A stretch of DNA of 64,000 nucleotides, taken from contig JAZGUH010000935.1 of the NCBI GenBank assembly GCA_037893225.1, forward strand, positions 395,999-459,998. Reading direction: 5' to 3'. Source of the DNA: Hippasteria phrygiana. Its lineage: Eukaryota; Echinodermata; Asteroidea; Valvatida; Goniasteridae. Below are positions 9,811-22,327 of this stretch, piece by piece. Every line of letters begins with the position of its first letter. Within the stretch, counting starts at the first letter, position 1. Position numbers and translations under genes: made by a program. The notes beneath the pieces are model-generated. The model worked only from the letters and a program-made list of their open reading frames with translations. It made no database searches and was not told where the DNA came from.

Positions 9811-10852
9811 TAGACGTACATAGATCCCACGTACATAGATTATCCCTTGCGCAGGATCTGAAGGCCGGAATCAAAAATAATACAAGAAATCATTGGTGCT
9901 ATCTGTGGGAACGGCTTCAAATCACTTGATAACACAAAAGTGATCATTGCTTGTGGTTAATGACAGGGATAGGGCAATATGCATTGGTGACATTCACGTG
10001 TTGAATGTTTCTAGTCATGCACGTCAAACTCCAGACAAATTAAGAATTTCGTGTTCTTTTTCAATCGATGACAAAGTGTTGGACTTGACACATTCGTAAT
10101 CCCCCAACTTCCCATCGTCACATCATGAATAAATGATAAGAGGATCAATGTGCATGTTTCCAGACGAAAAAAAAAAGTCTTTGGGGCAATGACAGTTTGT
10201 ATTGAGAACATTATGCCCACAGTCACAACTCCGATCGTCGCAAGGGGAGAGATCGGGGTGCTGAGGGGATGGTCGGGGGGGTTGCTTCCTGCACAATGAC
10301 GATTTAATCAAAACATTGATTCAGTGGGTTAATCGTCATAATTCTAACCTGAACAGGTCATTATTTTCAACTATTTTTGGTACAAAATTTACCATTCTTA
10401 CACAAACTGCTAAAAAAAATTAGCCTGCCAAGGAAGTTATTTTCTACAAATAATTAACAATAATAAAAGCAAATTTAAAAGTGCAGACTGCTGAAAATTC
10501 CACGTCAAGGCAAGTGAATATACAATTACTTTCATTGCACAGCAACAAAACAATATCTGAAAAAGAAAGAAAGACGGACTTGTACAAACGTGTATAAATT
10601 AAAATTGAATAACATTCAAAATAATAAAACCATCTGTGATGGACACACAAACGGGCACAGATTTCTGGCCAAATTAAGCAACATAATTCTCGAACAATAG
10701 CCAACCACACAAAATTACTGGCAGTCAAAACAAATCTGTTTTTTTTATTAAACTAAACAACCTTTTACAAGCTCTTTTGCATTGAAAAACAAATCACACC
10801 AAATTTTCAATTCACACCAAATATTCAAAAGCGTCGACAAAAGCTGACATAC

Positions 10853-10942
10853 CCTCTTCTGGCCAACCATTTGCTCAATTTCAGAGACTGGGTCTGGTCC
10901 CGAGCCTGCCACATCGGGCATTGGGCCCAGGGACAGAAGAGA
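10853..10942 (-). CDS. trio: linker exon ending in EIEQMVGQKR
   Basis: Thirty codons, phase 0 at both ends: acceptor CCATTCCCCAG with a long pyrimidine tract, donor AGG|GTATGT. The peptide starts SLLSLGPMPDV and ends VSEIEQMVGQKR. The final part aligns with the Kalirin/Trio segment (A)IE(E/Q)LVK.K, a short predicted helix in the linker before DH2. The first half is Gly/Pro-rich and has no clear counterpart. It joins in frame to the acidic exon 8646-8875. Confidence 0.85.
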
Positions 10943-12247
10943 CTGGGGAATGGACGGCAGAGAGAGGAATAAAGAGACGGGAAACAGCAGAAAAATGCAC
11001 CATGATTTAGTAAGAGGTACACACATGAGTAGTGTAAGAAAGTGCAGATGTAACGTGGGAATCTGTTGACACTGACTGATTAATTGAGTGCTGCCAGATG
11101 AAACAAAGGCCCATTTTTCTGATTCAGACGCCGTGCTAACTTTGCCAACAAAGTGTGTAGCAGCATTCTAAAGAGCGTAGAGGTCTCATGACTTCATAAT
11201 ACTTCATAATACTTGTTTATATGTGAACATCTTGGTGCCAAACACAGACTAGTCTAGCGACCGACGAGCAAGCCTGTCTTTACCATATAGCAATGTAAAT
11301 GACAAATTGATCACAAGTTGGTCAAATTTTCATTATTTATTTTTATCATTAAACCTGTAATATTTCGAAAATGCAAATTGAAATGTATCTTCTTCATTCA
11401 CACGATCATATTACTGTAGTTTTCCAGCTCAGCCCAGTCAGAAAACAAAATACTTTCATAAATCTGCAATTTTGACCTACTATAAAAGGGGCTTACAAAT
11501 TCATTTTTGGCAGTGCTCAATAAGTCACACTCGGTCGTCTACATGTGTTATATTATACACAATTGTTGTGTGCACAAGGTCACACACAAGCAGTTCTTGC
11601 ATACCTTGCGTGGACATTACTTTGTTCTCATGTAGTTGAGACAAAACATTGTGAAGATGGAATTTTCTGCGTGGGGGATGATGATATAAATTAGAACAGA
11701 GATTTTTCTCTCCTTTTTTTTGTTTTTTTGGGCCCTATCCCGAGTAATGTATGAAGCACTGTATACTCAGAGCCTGTGTGAAAAAATTCACAGGCTTACA
11801 TGTTTCAAAACTGCATACACTCACACTACTAATACTTTTTGGATATGAAATTTTGACCGTGATGTCCTTGACTATTCTACTTTATTTTGCTGGACAACCC
11901 TTACCACAAAATGCCTCGAAGACCACACTTCAGAAAGGGAAAAATGTTGTGTGGACATCTGCAAGTCCACACAATGTCTTGAGATCCTGCAAGGGATTAT
12001 TTTGTGTGTGCGCTTCCCTCACATTATGCTCCGTTATGTGTTAAACTAAATCAACTGCTGATCCATTGGCAAAATCTTAGGTGTTGGTGTCCTTGAGCAA
12101 GACAGTTTGCTGCAATTCCTGGTATTTAGTTTGCAAAAAAACCGAAAAATGCCTGCAACTAGAACGTGTAAGCTGGCCAGGAAACACAGTTTTGTTTTCT
12201 TCACTTTTCATCATCAACTGGGGCTAATAGCGATGCTAGTTCATTAC
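10943..12247 (-). other. intron within the linker region
   Basis: No repeat family of the window was recognised apart from a GTGTCCTTGAGCAAGACA string near 12088, which is echoed at 51241. It includes short CAAAA and TTTT runs. Nothing else seen. Confidence 0.7.
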
Positions 12248-12448
12248 CTCTCGCCCTTCCTCCTTCTCTGAGGAGGCCGTGCGGCTGATCAGAGTGGAAT
12301 GGTTCTGAAGCTCCATGGGTGGAGGTAACGGTACCGCCTCAATCGGCTCCAGGTTGTCCTCGTCATCGACTGGTGATTCGGGAGGGACTGTTGTCGGGGA
12401 TGAGCGGGGAGCTAGGAGATCCTCTTGGCTCACTGCTGAGACACGCTC
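12248..12448 (-). CDS. trio: inter-GEF linker exon with AVPLPPPM motif
   Basis: Sixty-seven codons, phase 0 at both ends, from a pyrimidine-rich TTTCTCTTCAG acceptor to a GAG|GTAATG donor. The peptide is Ser/Pro/Glu-rich and contains IEAVPLPPPMELQNHS; AVPLPPPM followed by a Gln/His-containing stretch is conserved in the Kalirin/Trio linker between SH3 and DH2. The PLPPP core is a plausible SH3- or EVH1-type ligand (inference). It is followed by Ser-rich and EKEEGRE sequence. Immediately upstream the intron has a short GAAA/TTTC microsatellite that forms part of the polypyrimidine tract. Confidence 0.9.
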
Positions 12449-14001
12449 CTGAAGAGAAAGAAAGAAAGAAACAAGAGCAAGGGTGGCACTGTTAGATCAA
12501 GGAGTGGTGACAGGGCCCACAGCTGGTAAGAAGGGTGGATGGTTGCTGGAGGAGGTATAAACTGAACCAGTGTTCTAGCCAGGCATTAAATAGCGCTAGC
12601 ACCCACTACGCTTTCGGGAATTAGCATGATGCTTGAATCCTGCCCCTACGCTACCATTATGCTATAGATTTAAGAGCAAGCGTGTATTCTAAACAATTTC
12701 AAATGAGCTAAGTTTTGCCAATATAATCTGAAAAACTTTTGCTCAAAACAGTCAAGGGAAAGTGGCCATGCATTGCCTTAGATTGCAACACAGAGCATCT
12801 ACAATCCGAACATTTTCGGGCCCTATATAAGCGGACCCCGTACCCAACGCCGTAAGGGCTTCGCGCTCCGCACTCGCATTGTCCATCCTTGAGCAAAATG
12901 CTCCTATGCTTCAATTTCACCCCGACTAGAAACACTGAAATGAACTGACTGGATAAATAACAGGTTAATGGTTGCACAGCAGCAGCAATACATGCAGATA
13001 CCACATTCAATACATGTATCTTTCATCACTCAGATTTCAGATCACAAATCCATTACGGACTGATGAGGGTCTGTCAGAAATTCAAATACGACCCCACACT
13101 GACGGTGATGCTGTTAATAATGAATAAAAAAACTGTGCACAGAACATGCAAAGACAACCTTATGAGGGTATGTTTGGTTTTACAATATCAAGCACGTTTC
13201 ATGCAAACACTCCCGATCTAGTCGGGGTGAGATACGGACTCAACCCTGACATTTAGCTGCACATACACACTACTTTGCCAGAACACAAGTACCAGCACTG
13301 ATGGAAATGGAATGATTTCAGGGTTTGGAATAATATTTATGGTTGTTCAATCATAAATCTTTCTGAAAAACGAAGCACCTTTTCTGAACTAAGCAACAGA
13401 CTGAGATGATGATCAACTGGTACCCTTCAAATTGAAGCGAAATATCGGAAGACAGATACCATGCAACAATTAAAGCAACAATTGCAATGGGCGATTCATC
13501 ACGACCCGGTCTCTTAAACAGAAATAAAAAGCCATCACAACTTGGGTAGGAAATGCATAATTAGCATGTGTGTTTGCACACATCTTCATGGAATGCAATT
13601 GTCAATGTTGCTAGTTTGCTTCAAAATGTAGCCAGCATGCCACCTATCTTGTGTGGGAAAGAAATAAACATGAAACTAACCGACTATATTTTTATACAAA
13701 CAGAATAATGAATGATGCAAACATGATACAATGTATTATATAATTTTGATTGGGAAATTTCAATTGATGAATCTAACACACATGGAGTCAAAGCACCGTA
13801 GAAACCAACATGATGAATTTCAGCATTTCTATAAATTAACCACCATTACTACCAACAAGAAAAATGAGAACATCGTACAGTACATGTATGCATGCATGCA
13901 AATCAAAAACAGGTATTGGAGAGGAGTTGGACCATGCATGGGTGTTAAATGGTGAATAAAATGTGCATATGTACATGTATGTGACGGCTGGGCCCACTCA
14001 C
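12449..14001 (-). other. intron within the linker region
   Basis: It begins with the GAAAGAAAGAAA run that forms the polypyrimidine tract of exon 12248-12448 on the coding strand. Otherwise unassigned AT-rich sequence; no element was delimited. Confidence 0.7.
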
Positions 14002-14085
14002 GTCTTCCAACAAATCCTCTCCGGCAGCTAGGGGTGGGTCCTCTTTCAGAGGGTCCTCCTCATTGGCTTCATCACCAATTTGTTG
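14002..14085 (-). CDS. trio: acidic inter-GEF linker exon
   Basis: Twenty-eight codons, phase 0 at both ends, with an acceptor CCCATAG and a strong donor GAC|GTGAGTG. The peptide QQIGDEANEEDPLKED.. to ..EDLLED is highly acidic and proline-containing, as expected for the disordered Glu/Asp-rich linker preceding PLPPPM in Trio/Kalirin. There is no residue-level family signature, so assignment depends on splice sites, symmetric phase, strand and position between two recognised exons. An exon of length divisible by three in a disordered linker could be skipped without frame loss. An additional linker exon in the 15.7 kb intron upstream cannot be excluded. Confidence 0.75.
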
Positions 14086-14608
14086 CTATGGGAGGGGCAC
14101 AATATGCAAAATGTTTCATACACTGGTTTGTGTGATGGGTGAAGTTAAATATGCAAATGAGATGCCATCCCATTTTCTCCTTTTGACAAGCAAATACGAC
14201 ATAAATGTTAATAAATGGGTTAACAAAACTGAAATTTATCTGATGTATCAATTTAGTTTTCAGACAACAACCACCCAAAAGACTGCCATCTGAATTGAAA
14301 CATTTATGACTATTTCAACGCCAGTTTGTTTTTTCATTTTTGGTCAAATGATGTCGAAACTGTCAAGCCTGGCAGTCTGTCTTGAAGTTCTGCATGTTGT
14401 TTTCATTGCAACTTGTTGAAACAAGCTTAACAGGAGAACTATTACAATAATACGGTTTGTTGTATAACATGAAGACAAATCTTTGATAGAGTACAGCAAG
14501 ATACTAAACAATGGCTGACCAGTATGACATTGAAAATAAAACTTGATTATTATGTATAGATTTCTCAAAGAGCTTTAGAGGTGTTACACGTTGCTGCTGT
14601 AAACAGCT

Positions 14609-14997
14609 TTAAAGGTAGTACATTTGCAAACATCAAAATACAAAACTACTGCATTATTACGAAATACCGTACTAGACTGTAAGTAAATATCAGTCTCGAG
14701 CATCCTGTGAAATCATGGCACCTGGTGTGCTGTCGTTTTCAAGAAAAATGGAAATGTATATTGTTTTCCAACAACTGTCGGCCGACAATCGTTGGAAATA
14801 GTGTAGTTCCAAATCTTATAATTCCCTGACGTCTATAAATTGCTCCATTTTGTCCAAGGTATGATCAGGGAAACAGACTACTAGAACAACATTTTGTCTC
14901 TGTTTTCCCATCATCTATGCACACAAAACTTTAAACAGGTCAGTGTTTAACAGTTCTGAAAATTACAGCAAAAGCCAATGTTTTATACTACGTTTAA
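14609..14997 (+). mobile_element. TTAA-type element family B, copy 1
   Basis: It starts TTAAAGGTAGTA and ends TATACTACGTTTAA, ~390 bp. Conserved interior: GCATCCTGTGAAATCATGGC, a palindromic core TGTCGGCCGACA, AATTCCCTGACGTCTATAAA and ATGCACACAAAACTTT. Other copies or pieces lie at 20306, 20762, 21936, 47204, 50411 and 53427. Confidence 0.85.
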
Positions 14998-15910
14998 TGT
15001 CAGTAATACCAGGAGCGTAATCAAATGAGAGTAGTTCTATGCCTTCCCTTCCATAGGGCAGAAACACAGCTGCACTCATACATGTTCTTTGGAAATACGC
15101 ATCGTGCTTATCATCATGACATTGATCTTGAAAAATCTAGCCCCGATCACTTCAAGTTTTCTTCAGGCAATCTATAAATTCATTTAGTCAGTATTGCAAA
15201 AGTGGGGACCTCAAATGAAATTCAAGGTTAAACCATGAGAAGACTTCATGTTGTGCATGAAGTCTGTGGTTTCTTAACTGGAGAATACAAGGTACCCTGT
15301 ACAAACAAAAGGAACAATTATTGCAAACATGTCTAGTTCCGATGTCTAAACGTCACTAAGTATGAAACCACACACAAATTCAAATTCTATCAAGTCAAAC
15401 TACTTTCAAGTTTTTGCTGAGACATCAGAACTTGTATTAAGGGGACTTAGAAGTATGCAAACAGATAAAACACAGTGTGTACCTGAAATTTGTTATTGTT
15501 CTTGGTATGTACGGAATGAAAAGGTCAAATTGGGCCTCAACGCCCGGCCTGAACATATTCATGATAATCTTTCAATACCTCGGGAAATTAACGCTTCAAT
15601 TAAACAGCCTCTGTTGACAGGCCGAGGTTTTTTGTTTCACGTTTTTCGGCCGAACTTGATCTCTCAGCTTTAAGTCATCAAGTTTGGCCCTGTTCAATGT
15701 CACATGAGGAGGGGAAACAAAGACAGACTAAAAACTCAGCCTATAGTCTTTGATATATACACTGTACAATTCAAGCTGATAGAGTATGATGACAGCCTGG
15801 GTGTGGTATGTCAGCAATGCCTGTTGCGGCACGCAGCTTCAGAAACGACCGACCAAGAATAGATCTCATCAGGGACACATTATCCAACTGCATTGTGGGA
15901 TTTCCGAGGA

Positions 15911-15931
15911 GGGGGGGGGGGGGGGGGGGGG
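15911..15931. repeat. poly(G) run, 21 bases
   Basis: An uninterrupted G homopolymer. One of many in the window (see the finding on G/C runs). Confidence 0.95.
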
Positions 15932-17159
15932 AATTCTTAACCGTCAACCGTAATCTATGACGGGATGTGGTACACACATGAAAACAGGCAGTCTGGCACC
16001 TGGACTGATTACACATGCTCTGGGATTTCAGCTCATGATCATGCTACTTTGCTTCTCGCAACAAACACACAAGTTGACTCCACTTTCTGCAGTTCAAACA
16101 GTACCCAACATTCAGAAGACATCTCATCTGGATGAACTTTTGGGTCATTCCGTGCCAAATCACCTACATGTAGAGGTTGTCCGGGGTCCGACTCAGATTT
16201 GGTTGAAACTTTTTACAGGCCGATGGTGAGAAGAATGGATTTGAAGTACATCAGAAGTTGAACCGCACTGGAAACAAGCACGAATTCGTGCAGGAGCCCC
16301 GTCGTCCACCCATGAATCAGTCAAGCATAGTAAATGTTGTAGCGCCCTCTTCTGTTGAGCCGTGTCACAAAAACGAATTTGGCACAAGAAGAAGAAGAAG
16401 AATAAGAACGCTAAGCGTTTATGGAGCCCAGTCTGCGATGCGAATTGAAGTGGCTAAAAACATGCATTTTTCACACCTCCATTCACAACAGCACACACAC
16501 AGTGTGGGCATCACCACAGAACACACCTCTCTGTGTAGGTATATATCCCAGCTGGAACCTATGAGAGATGACAATGACCACAGGTTGATAGCCTAGTCTA
16601 GTAGTTCATGTTGCTTCTCCCAATACTCCCAAAGACTTCTTCCCCAGCTTCCTTCTTTCCTTTGCCTCCCCGCTTTCCCACCATACGATGTACTTCATCA
16701 ACTTAATGCACGTCAAACACCGAGGTGAACAACATGCTGGTGCATGTCAGCCACTCCGATTATTACTCCGGAGGCCAATTAGAAATGGGGTGGTTGCCCC
16801 GGCGACGGATGATGTCACACCGTATTTTTGTGAGCCATCCGAATCGGGCTAACTAGAACTGGTGGGACTTGGCAGAGAGATAAAATGCTATTCTGCATTG
16901 TAAACAAGTGGGGGGGGGGGGATGATAACATGTTGCTGATCTCTGTAAAAAGAAATCAGCAGATCCACGCATGGAACAGTATGCATGATTATGCTCATTT
17001 AGGTCTACATTAATTTTCCATTACAATTTCAGCTCCCATATGTCCGAAGTCATCTGTTTTGCTTATTAGAAATATACATAGAAATTTGTGGGGGTGGGGG
17101 AGAGGAGGGTTTGAAGAAAAATTATCCACACAAATTTCAAAAAAGCAGGGGAAAAAGTG

Positions 17160-17214
17160 TGCGCTGGATCGGCGCGCGCTGGATCGGCGTGCGCTGAATC
17201 GGTGTGCGCTGAAT
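17160..17214. repeat. 15-bp tandem repeat, ~3.5 units
   Basis: Units of GCGCTG(G/A)ATCGG(C/T)G(C/T). GC-rich in an AT-rich intron; short and diverging unit by unit. Confidence 0.85.
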
Positions 17215-17921
17215 TTGAATCAGTATAATTTCCAAGTTGAATGTCTGATGTGGGCAGGGACTGGCAAGTTTGATGGAAACACAGTGTCTTCCAACAGAAG
17301 TATCCCACTGTGAAATGTAAACTGATGTGATGAGATCAACTGCAAGGACAGTAGCTGCTGTAGTGTGTCTTTCCCCCAGCACTGTGCCCCCTGGTTCCTC
17401 CCTTCAAGACGTCATATTGTTCCTCTCAAATACACCACCAATCTTAATGTGAGGATGGAATGTCAATAATGTAAATTAAGAGATGGTTGCCCTTTTTAAC
17501 CCTAACACCACCTAAAGCTATGCAGTACTCTCACCTACTTGTGTGCAATGCCTGTAGTAATTTTTAGTATTTGGTACTTCACCCCAAATAGTGTACGTAG
17601 TAATATGTAGTACTATAAAAGGTTGCTTTGTTTTATAGAGGAAAAATGTTTGTTATCATCTAGGGTGAAAACACAGTATGAATTACTGGTTTTCAGAGAT
17701 GATACATTTTTTTTTATTGAAGCCATCAAATTTATTGACACAAATATAATTTACCCAGTTACTTAACTGTATTGCATAGAAGTAGTATTGCTGTTATTAC
17801 ACACCCATTCAGTCACAGAGAGACTTAGTGCTACAAAATACGAAGTAGTATTCTGCAGTACTCAGTTCTTTATACCAAAGTAATGCCTAGGACATTAGGG
17901 TTTAGCAATATATGTGGGAAA

Positions 17922-18000
17922 AAATTCACAGGTTTACTGGGGCAGGACTCGAACCCACGACCTCCTGCTGGCCAATCCGAAACCACAACAGCAGCGAGTA
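17922..18000 (-). repeat. possible tRNA-like SINE fragment
   Basis: The minus strand reads GGAGGTCGTGGGTTCGAGTC with a B box GGTTCGAGTCC, and a GTTGTGG..GGATTGGCC stretch where an A box would be. Only the B-box half is convincing. Confidence 0.45.
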
Positions 18001-18071
18001 TGGTGCAATCAATATGAAGATAGAATTCTGCATTGGGGATGCAAATTGGAAAATATTTTTTCATTTTGCCT

Positions 18072-18251
18072 TTAACCAGTTCGCGTCGGATGACGTGTAC
18101 ACACGCACTCAGCGAGGCAAGGGTCCAGCGGAAATATCTGTCAGCGACCGGCTCGCAGTGAGCGAGGCCATGGTGTGCTACTTGCAGATAAAGGCCTGAA
18201 CCCGTCTGGCACCCAGGCTCATGAAAAATAATCTTGCCGTGAACTGGTTAA
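18072..18251. mobile_element. TTAA-type MITE, TTAACCAGTTC ends
   Basis: TTAACCAGTTCGCG at the left and CGTGAACTGGTTAA at the right, 180 bp, GC-rich interior. Single copy in the window. The TTAA at both outer ends fits a 4-bp TTAA target duplication. Confidence 0.75.
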
Positions 18252-18860
18252 AGATGTTTAAGCACTGTATACTCAGTGCTTTTCGACAGCCTGAGGGAAA
18301 ACAAAATGACAGGCGGGACTCAAACAGCTCAAGTATAATATTAGTGAGAACAAGCAGAATGCCGAGTTTCTTGCTCAAACACCCCAACCATGTTGGACCA
18401 TGGTTGGACAAACTGGTGGAACATTTACAATGAAAATATCTGTAGAACAGACTAAGAGCAGCAACAGATCTCCGGTGAGAGAGTGATTGTAAGGATGAGC
18501 CCAACTCTTCTCCAACCAAATTAACAATGCACTCTATCTGATAAAGATAAGTGAAAGGCAGAAGCACAACCCAGATGTGGGAACATTACCACAAGGGGAT
18601 GTATACTCTTATACAATGATAGCATCAGGTGGTACATGTAGATCTTTCCAAGCTCGATAAAGACAACCAACTCGCATGGAAACAATCTTTGAAATACCCG
18701 AGATATATTTCTCCCAGTTATGATTAGGTCATCATTGATTATACCTGCCAATTAATCAAATGGAATGTTTACTATAAACTATTCCTTACCCAGTAACAAA
18801 ACATCACCCAGGTGTATGGAACTTATTTTCTATGTTTGTCCAGAGAGTTAAACGTTCAAT

Positions 18861-19227
18861 TACCCCTAAACCTTCCCAAATCCTCCAAAATCCTATTTGC
18901 CAAATGGAGGAATTTGGAGGATTGAGGGTCTCTGGAAGTTGAAGCATAACAGGATTTTGCAGGATTGAGGGCATAAGAGGATTTTTGCCTCTGGAGGAAA
19001 ATGGAGGATCCAGGTCATCATGCCCAATCTGATGCTGGTTGATTTCGGAGGATTGAGGTTACTGGGGTGTTTACAAAATCCCCTGGAGGATTTTGGAGGA
19101 TTCATGCAATGGTCCCCATAAGATTTTGGAGGATTCAGGTTACATGCAGCTTTAACACTTTGAAAAATGAATATGCTGGAGTATTCAGGTTACTTGGAGA
19201 AAAAATGATGGAGGAATATAGGGTTAA
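18861..19227 (-). mobile_element. TTAA-type element family A, copy 1 (inverted)
   Basis: The reverse complement of copies 19288-19619, 52108-52577 and 58591-58924. Rich in AATCCTCC/GGAGGATT modules; one end is AGGGTTAA, the other CCCCTAAACCTTCCC. It lies tail to tail with copy 2. Confidence 0.85.
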
Positions 19228-19287
19228 ACAAAAAAGCTGATTGCAATCATTTATTTTGCTTGTATACACTTTTGAATGAATTTCAAT

Positions 19288-19619
19288 TTAACCCTAACTC
19301 ACTACATCATTTTTCCTACATGTAACCTGAATCCTCAAATATCCTCCAACTTCAAAATCCTCCAATGTTTGTTACTGGCGACCACTGCCTAAATTCAGCA
19401 AAATCCAGGGTTTTGGATAAACAATCCTCCGATATCAACCAGCATCAGATTGGGCCCGATGACCTGCATCCTCCATTTTCCTCCAGAGGCAAAATCCTAT
19501 TATGCCCTCAATCCTACAAAATCATCCGATGCTTCAACTTCCAAAGATCCTCAATCCTCCAAATTCCTCCATTTGCCGGGCAAAGAGGATTTTGGAGGAT
19601 TTGGGAAGGTAAGGGTTAA
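19288..19619 (+). mobile_element. TTAA-type element family A, copy 2
   Basis: It starts TTAACCCTAACTC and ends GGGAAGGTAAGGGTTAA. Interior: repeated AATCCTCC modules, plus CCAGCATCAGATTGGGCC shared with copies 1 and 4. No gene. Confidence 0.85.
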
Positions 19620-20305
19620 TATACAGTTTAATATATATCCCATGGAGCAATGAACTAAACATATTGGGGGGGGGGGGAGAAACCATGATACAGCCAATGC
19701 AGAATGAGCCAATATTAAGCCCACCTATATCGATAAATTGTCATTCTGAAGGGCTTCCTCTCCCAATCCTATTTGTGTGTCCGACACTATCTTTGCCACT
19801 TACCCAGTGACTTCAATTACACTACTGACCGTATTCCCAGCACGCCAAAACCTTCCTACAGCGCCCGAAATGTTATTAAAAAAAAAAATCCCCTCTGAGA
19901 TTAATTATGCAGCGCGTGGCAGAAGCACGCGGCACGTGGCAGAAGCACACAGCGGGGTGCTACCCACAGCTGCCCAGACTTTCCTGTTATGGCCCCGTTG
20001 CCATGACGTCACACTTGCTACAGGGCCACTCGTCGGCATGGAGAGGCATAGCAGGGGCGCATGCAATGAGCGACAAAAACCAAAAATGCATCATAAATGT
20101 TAGAAGAACCCCAATATTTTTTTGTTTTTTTAAAGGCCGACAATTAATGGAAAAATGACAATGTAAAAATATTCCATACTCTGTAATTGTAAGTGTAAAG
20201 TGCAGAATAATGCACAAATGGGTTTCTTGGTTTATGGTTATTTCTCTAGAGTATCATTGTAAATTAAAAGTATTTACCTTGTGGATTGTTTGATAAATTA
20301 ATATG

Positions 20306-20572
20306 ATATACAACATTTGCAAACATAAAAAACCTTACTTAACTTATAATAGTCTCAAGCATCCTGTGAAATCATGGCACCTGGTGTGCTGTCATTTTCA
20401 AGAAAAGTGGAATTTTTAATTTCCAGTGATGATTGGCCGACCATCATTGGAAAAATTGACTTTTTAAAAACACTGCCCACCCAATTTACTAACTTTAGTT
20501 AGTCCACAGGTTGTCTAATTCCCCGACCTGATAATTCCCTGACATCTATAGATTGCTCCAATTCTTCTTACA
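20306..20572 (+). mobile_element. TTAA-type element family B, truncated copy
   Basis: It carries ATACAACATTTGCAAACAT, AGCATCCTGTGAAATCATGG and a diverged palindromic core (TTGGCCGACCATC). The right half is missing, replaced by AT-rich sequence with a long A run at about 20597. Confidence 0.7.
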
Positions 20573-20642
20573 TTTAGACGTGTTTTGAATCAAATGAAAA
20601 AAAAAAAAAAAAAAAAAATTGTGAGAACTGATTAAATACATG

Positions 20643-21182
20643 CAACAAGGTTGGCTGATTTAAATCCATGTGATTTAAATCAGCCAACCCCGATTTATTT
20701 TGCTAAAATAAGACTTTTACAAAAAATGATTAAACAAAAAAATCATTTGATTTAAATCATTTGCTTTTGCTGTAATTTTCATATATATATGGATTTGGGG
20801 GTTAGTATTTTATGGGGCGCTAGCAAATACTGTAACACCGACCAGTTTAAAGTTTTGTGTGCATAGATATGCTGGGAAAACCGTAGTCTGCGTAGAGAGA
20901 AAAAATTAATGAATTATACTTGCCAACCTGGAGCAATTTATAGACGTCAGGGAATTATTAGGTCGGGGAACTAGACTATTTCCAATGATTGCCGGCCGAC
21001 AATTGTTGGAAAACGATATAAATATCCACTTCTCTTGAAAACGACAACACCCACCAGGTGCCATGATTTCACAGAATTGCTATTTACTTACAGTCAAGTA
21101 CGGTATTTTGTAATAATTCAGTAGTTTTGTTTTTTATATTTGCAAATGATGTATACTACCTTTAAATCAGCCAACCCTGTTA
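20643..21182. mobile_element. GATTTAAATC element interrupted by family B
   Basis: The left end ACAAGGTTGGCTGATTTAAA is mirrored by TTTAAATCAGCCAACCCTGT at the right; between them sits the family B copy 20762-21165. Several GATTTAAATC motifs lie in the left part. A related array is at 55283-55505. Confidence 0.6.
20762..21165 (-). mobile_element. TTAA-type element family B, inverted copy
   Basis: The reverse orientation of copy 14609-14997: TTTTGCTGTAATTTTC at the left, TTTGCAAATGATGTATACTA at the right, core GATTGCCGGCCGACAATTG. The left terminus is eroded. It appears to have landed in a TTAA within the GATTTAAATC element. Confidence 0.75.
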
Positions 21183-21206
21183 ATTAATTCAAGTATTCAA
21201 CCTAAA

Positions 21207-21610
21207 AGGTATAATATAGCATTGGCAGAGCTCACGAAACAGTTGAGGGCAGTGTTCCTACTTTTGTGGAGTCAACATACACGCGAAACAACAAACCTGT
21301 GAAAGATTGAGCTCAATCTGTCATCCAAGTCACAAGAAAACAGTGACAAACCCTTTCATTATAACAGCGATTTTCTGCATGTTCATATTTGCTTTTATTG
21401 AGATTGTTGAAATTGAAATAAGCTGCAGCCTTTTTGGAGGTCTTTAGTTCTATTTTCTCAAAGTTGACAGCATTTCTGACGGAACTGTTTTTCAGGAGGA
21501 TTGATAATGGTATCTTTATAAACAGTAAGCTTTCAGAATGAAACTAATTGATAAAAATAAAAAATTTATAATAAATTTGATCATAACCAAAGCTGTATCA
21601 TTCCTTTGAG
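21207..21610. mobile_element. TTAA-type element family C, copy 3
   Basis: The most complete copy. It starts AAAGGTATAATATAGCATTG and ends ACCAAAGCTGTATCATTCCT, an inverted-repeat pair. Useful reference for the insertion in copy 1. Confidence 0.8.
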
Positions 21611-21805
21611 TAATATACCCCTGACCTTAAATACTACTAGACATTGTACCTCGATGGCTACTTGTAAATTTTCTTCTACAAAAAGAAGAGGAAAGATAAA
21701 CGATAAATTTTGTAACAGTTGAACACACCCCTGATTTGCCCTACATTGCAATGAAACTGCAGTAGCACAAGGCAGACTTAGGAGTAAAAAGTTGTGCTGC
21801 ATGAT

Positions 21806-22327
21806 TAAAGGTAATATACAACATTTGCAAATGTCAAAAACCAAACTACTGAATTACATGTATAAATGAAATACCTTGATTTGCAAACCCCAATTATTCA
21901 GAATCCGTATAATCATTGTTGGGGTATAGCTGCATAAAGGTACCGGAAATATACAACATTTGCAAACATAAAAAAACACCAAATTATTATGTAATACCTT
22001 ACTTGACTGTAGGTAAATAATAGTCTCAAGCATCCTGTCAAATCATGGCACCCAGTGTGCTGTCATTTTCAAGAAAAGTTGAATTTTTGCATCAATTTTC
22101 AGCGATTGTCGGCCGACAATCTTAGGAAATAGTCTAGTTCCCTGACCTAATTCCCAGAGGTCTATAAATTGCTCTGTTTTGTCTGAAGTAGGGTCAGGGA
22201 ACCACCATCTATGCACACAAAACTTTGAACAGGTCACTGTTACAGTATTTGCTATAAAATACTAACCCCCAAATCCATTCATTTCTGAAAATTACAGCAA
22301 AAAGCAAATGTTGTATACTACCTTTAA
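21806..22327 (+). mobile_element. family B fragment plus full copy
   Basis: A fragment (TTAAAGGTAATATACAACAT.. at 21806) and a ~70 bp spacer (GGGGTATAGCTGCATAAAGG) are followed by a full copy at 21936-22327 ending TACTACCTTTAA. The spacer is also found, inverted, next to the family B copy at 50411-50888, so the composite was propagated as one unit. Confidence 0.75.

Larger units (their letters stand above)
8876..10852 (-). other. intron within the linker region
   Basis: It contains the candidate cassette exon 9007-9102 and the TTGGACTT-type element 9171-9810. From 9811 to 10852 I see only AT-rich sequence with short A and T runs. Confidence 0.75.
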
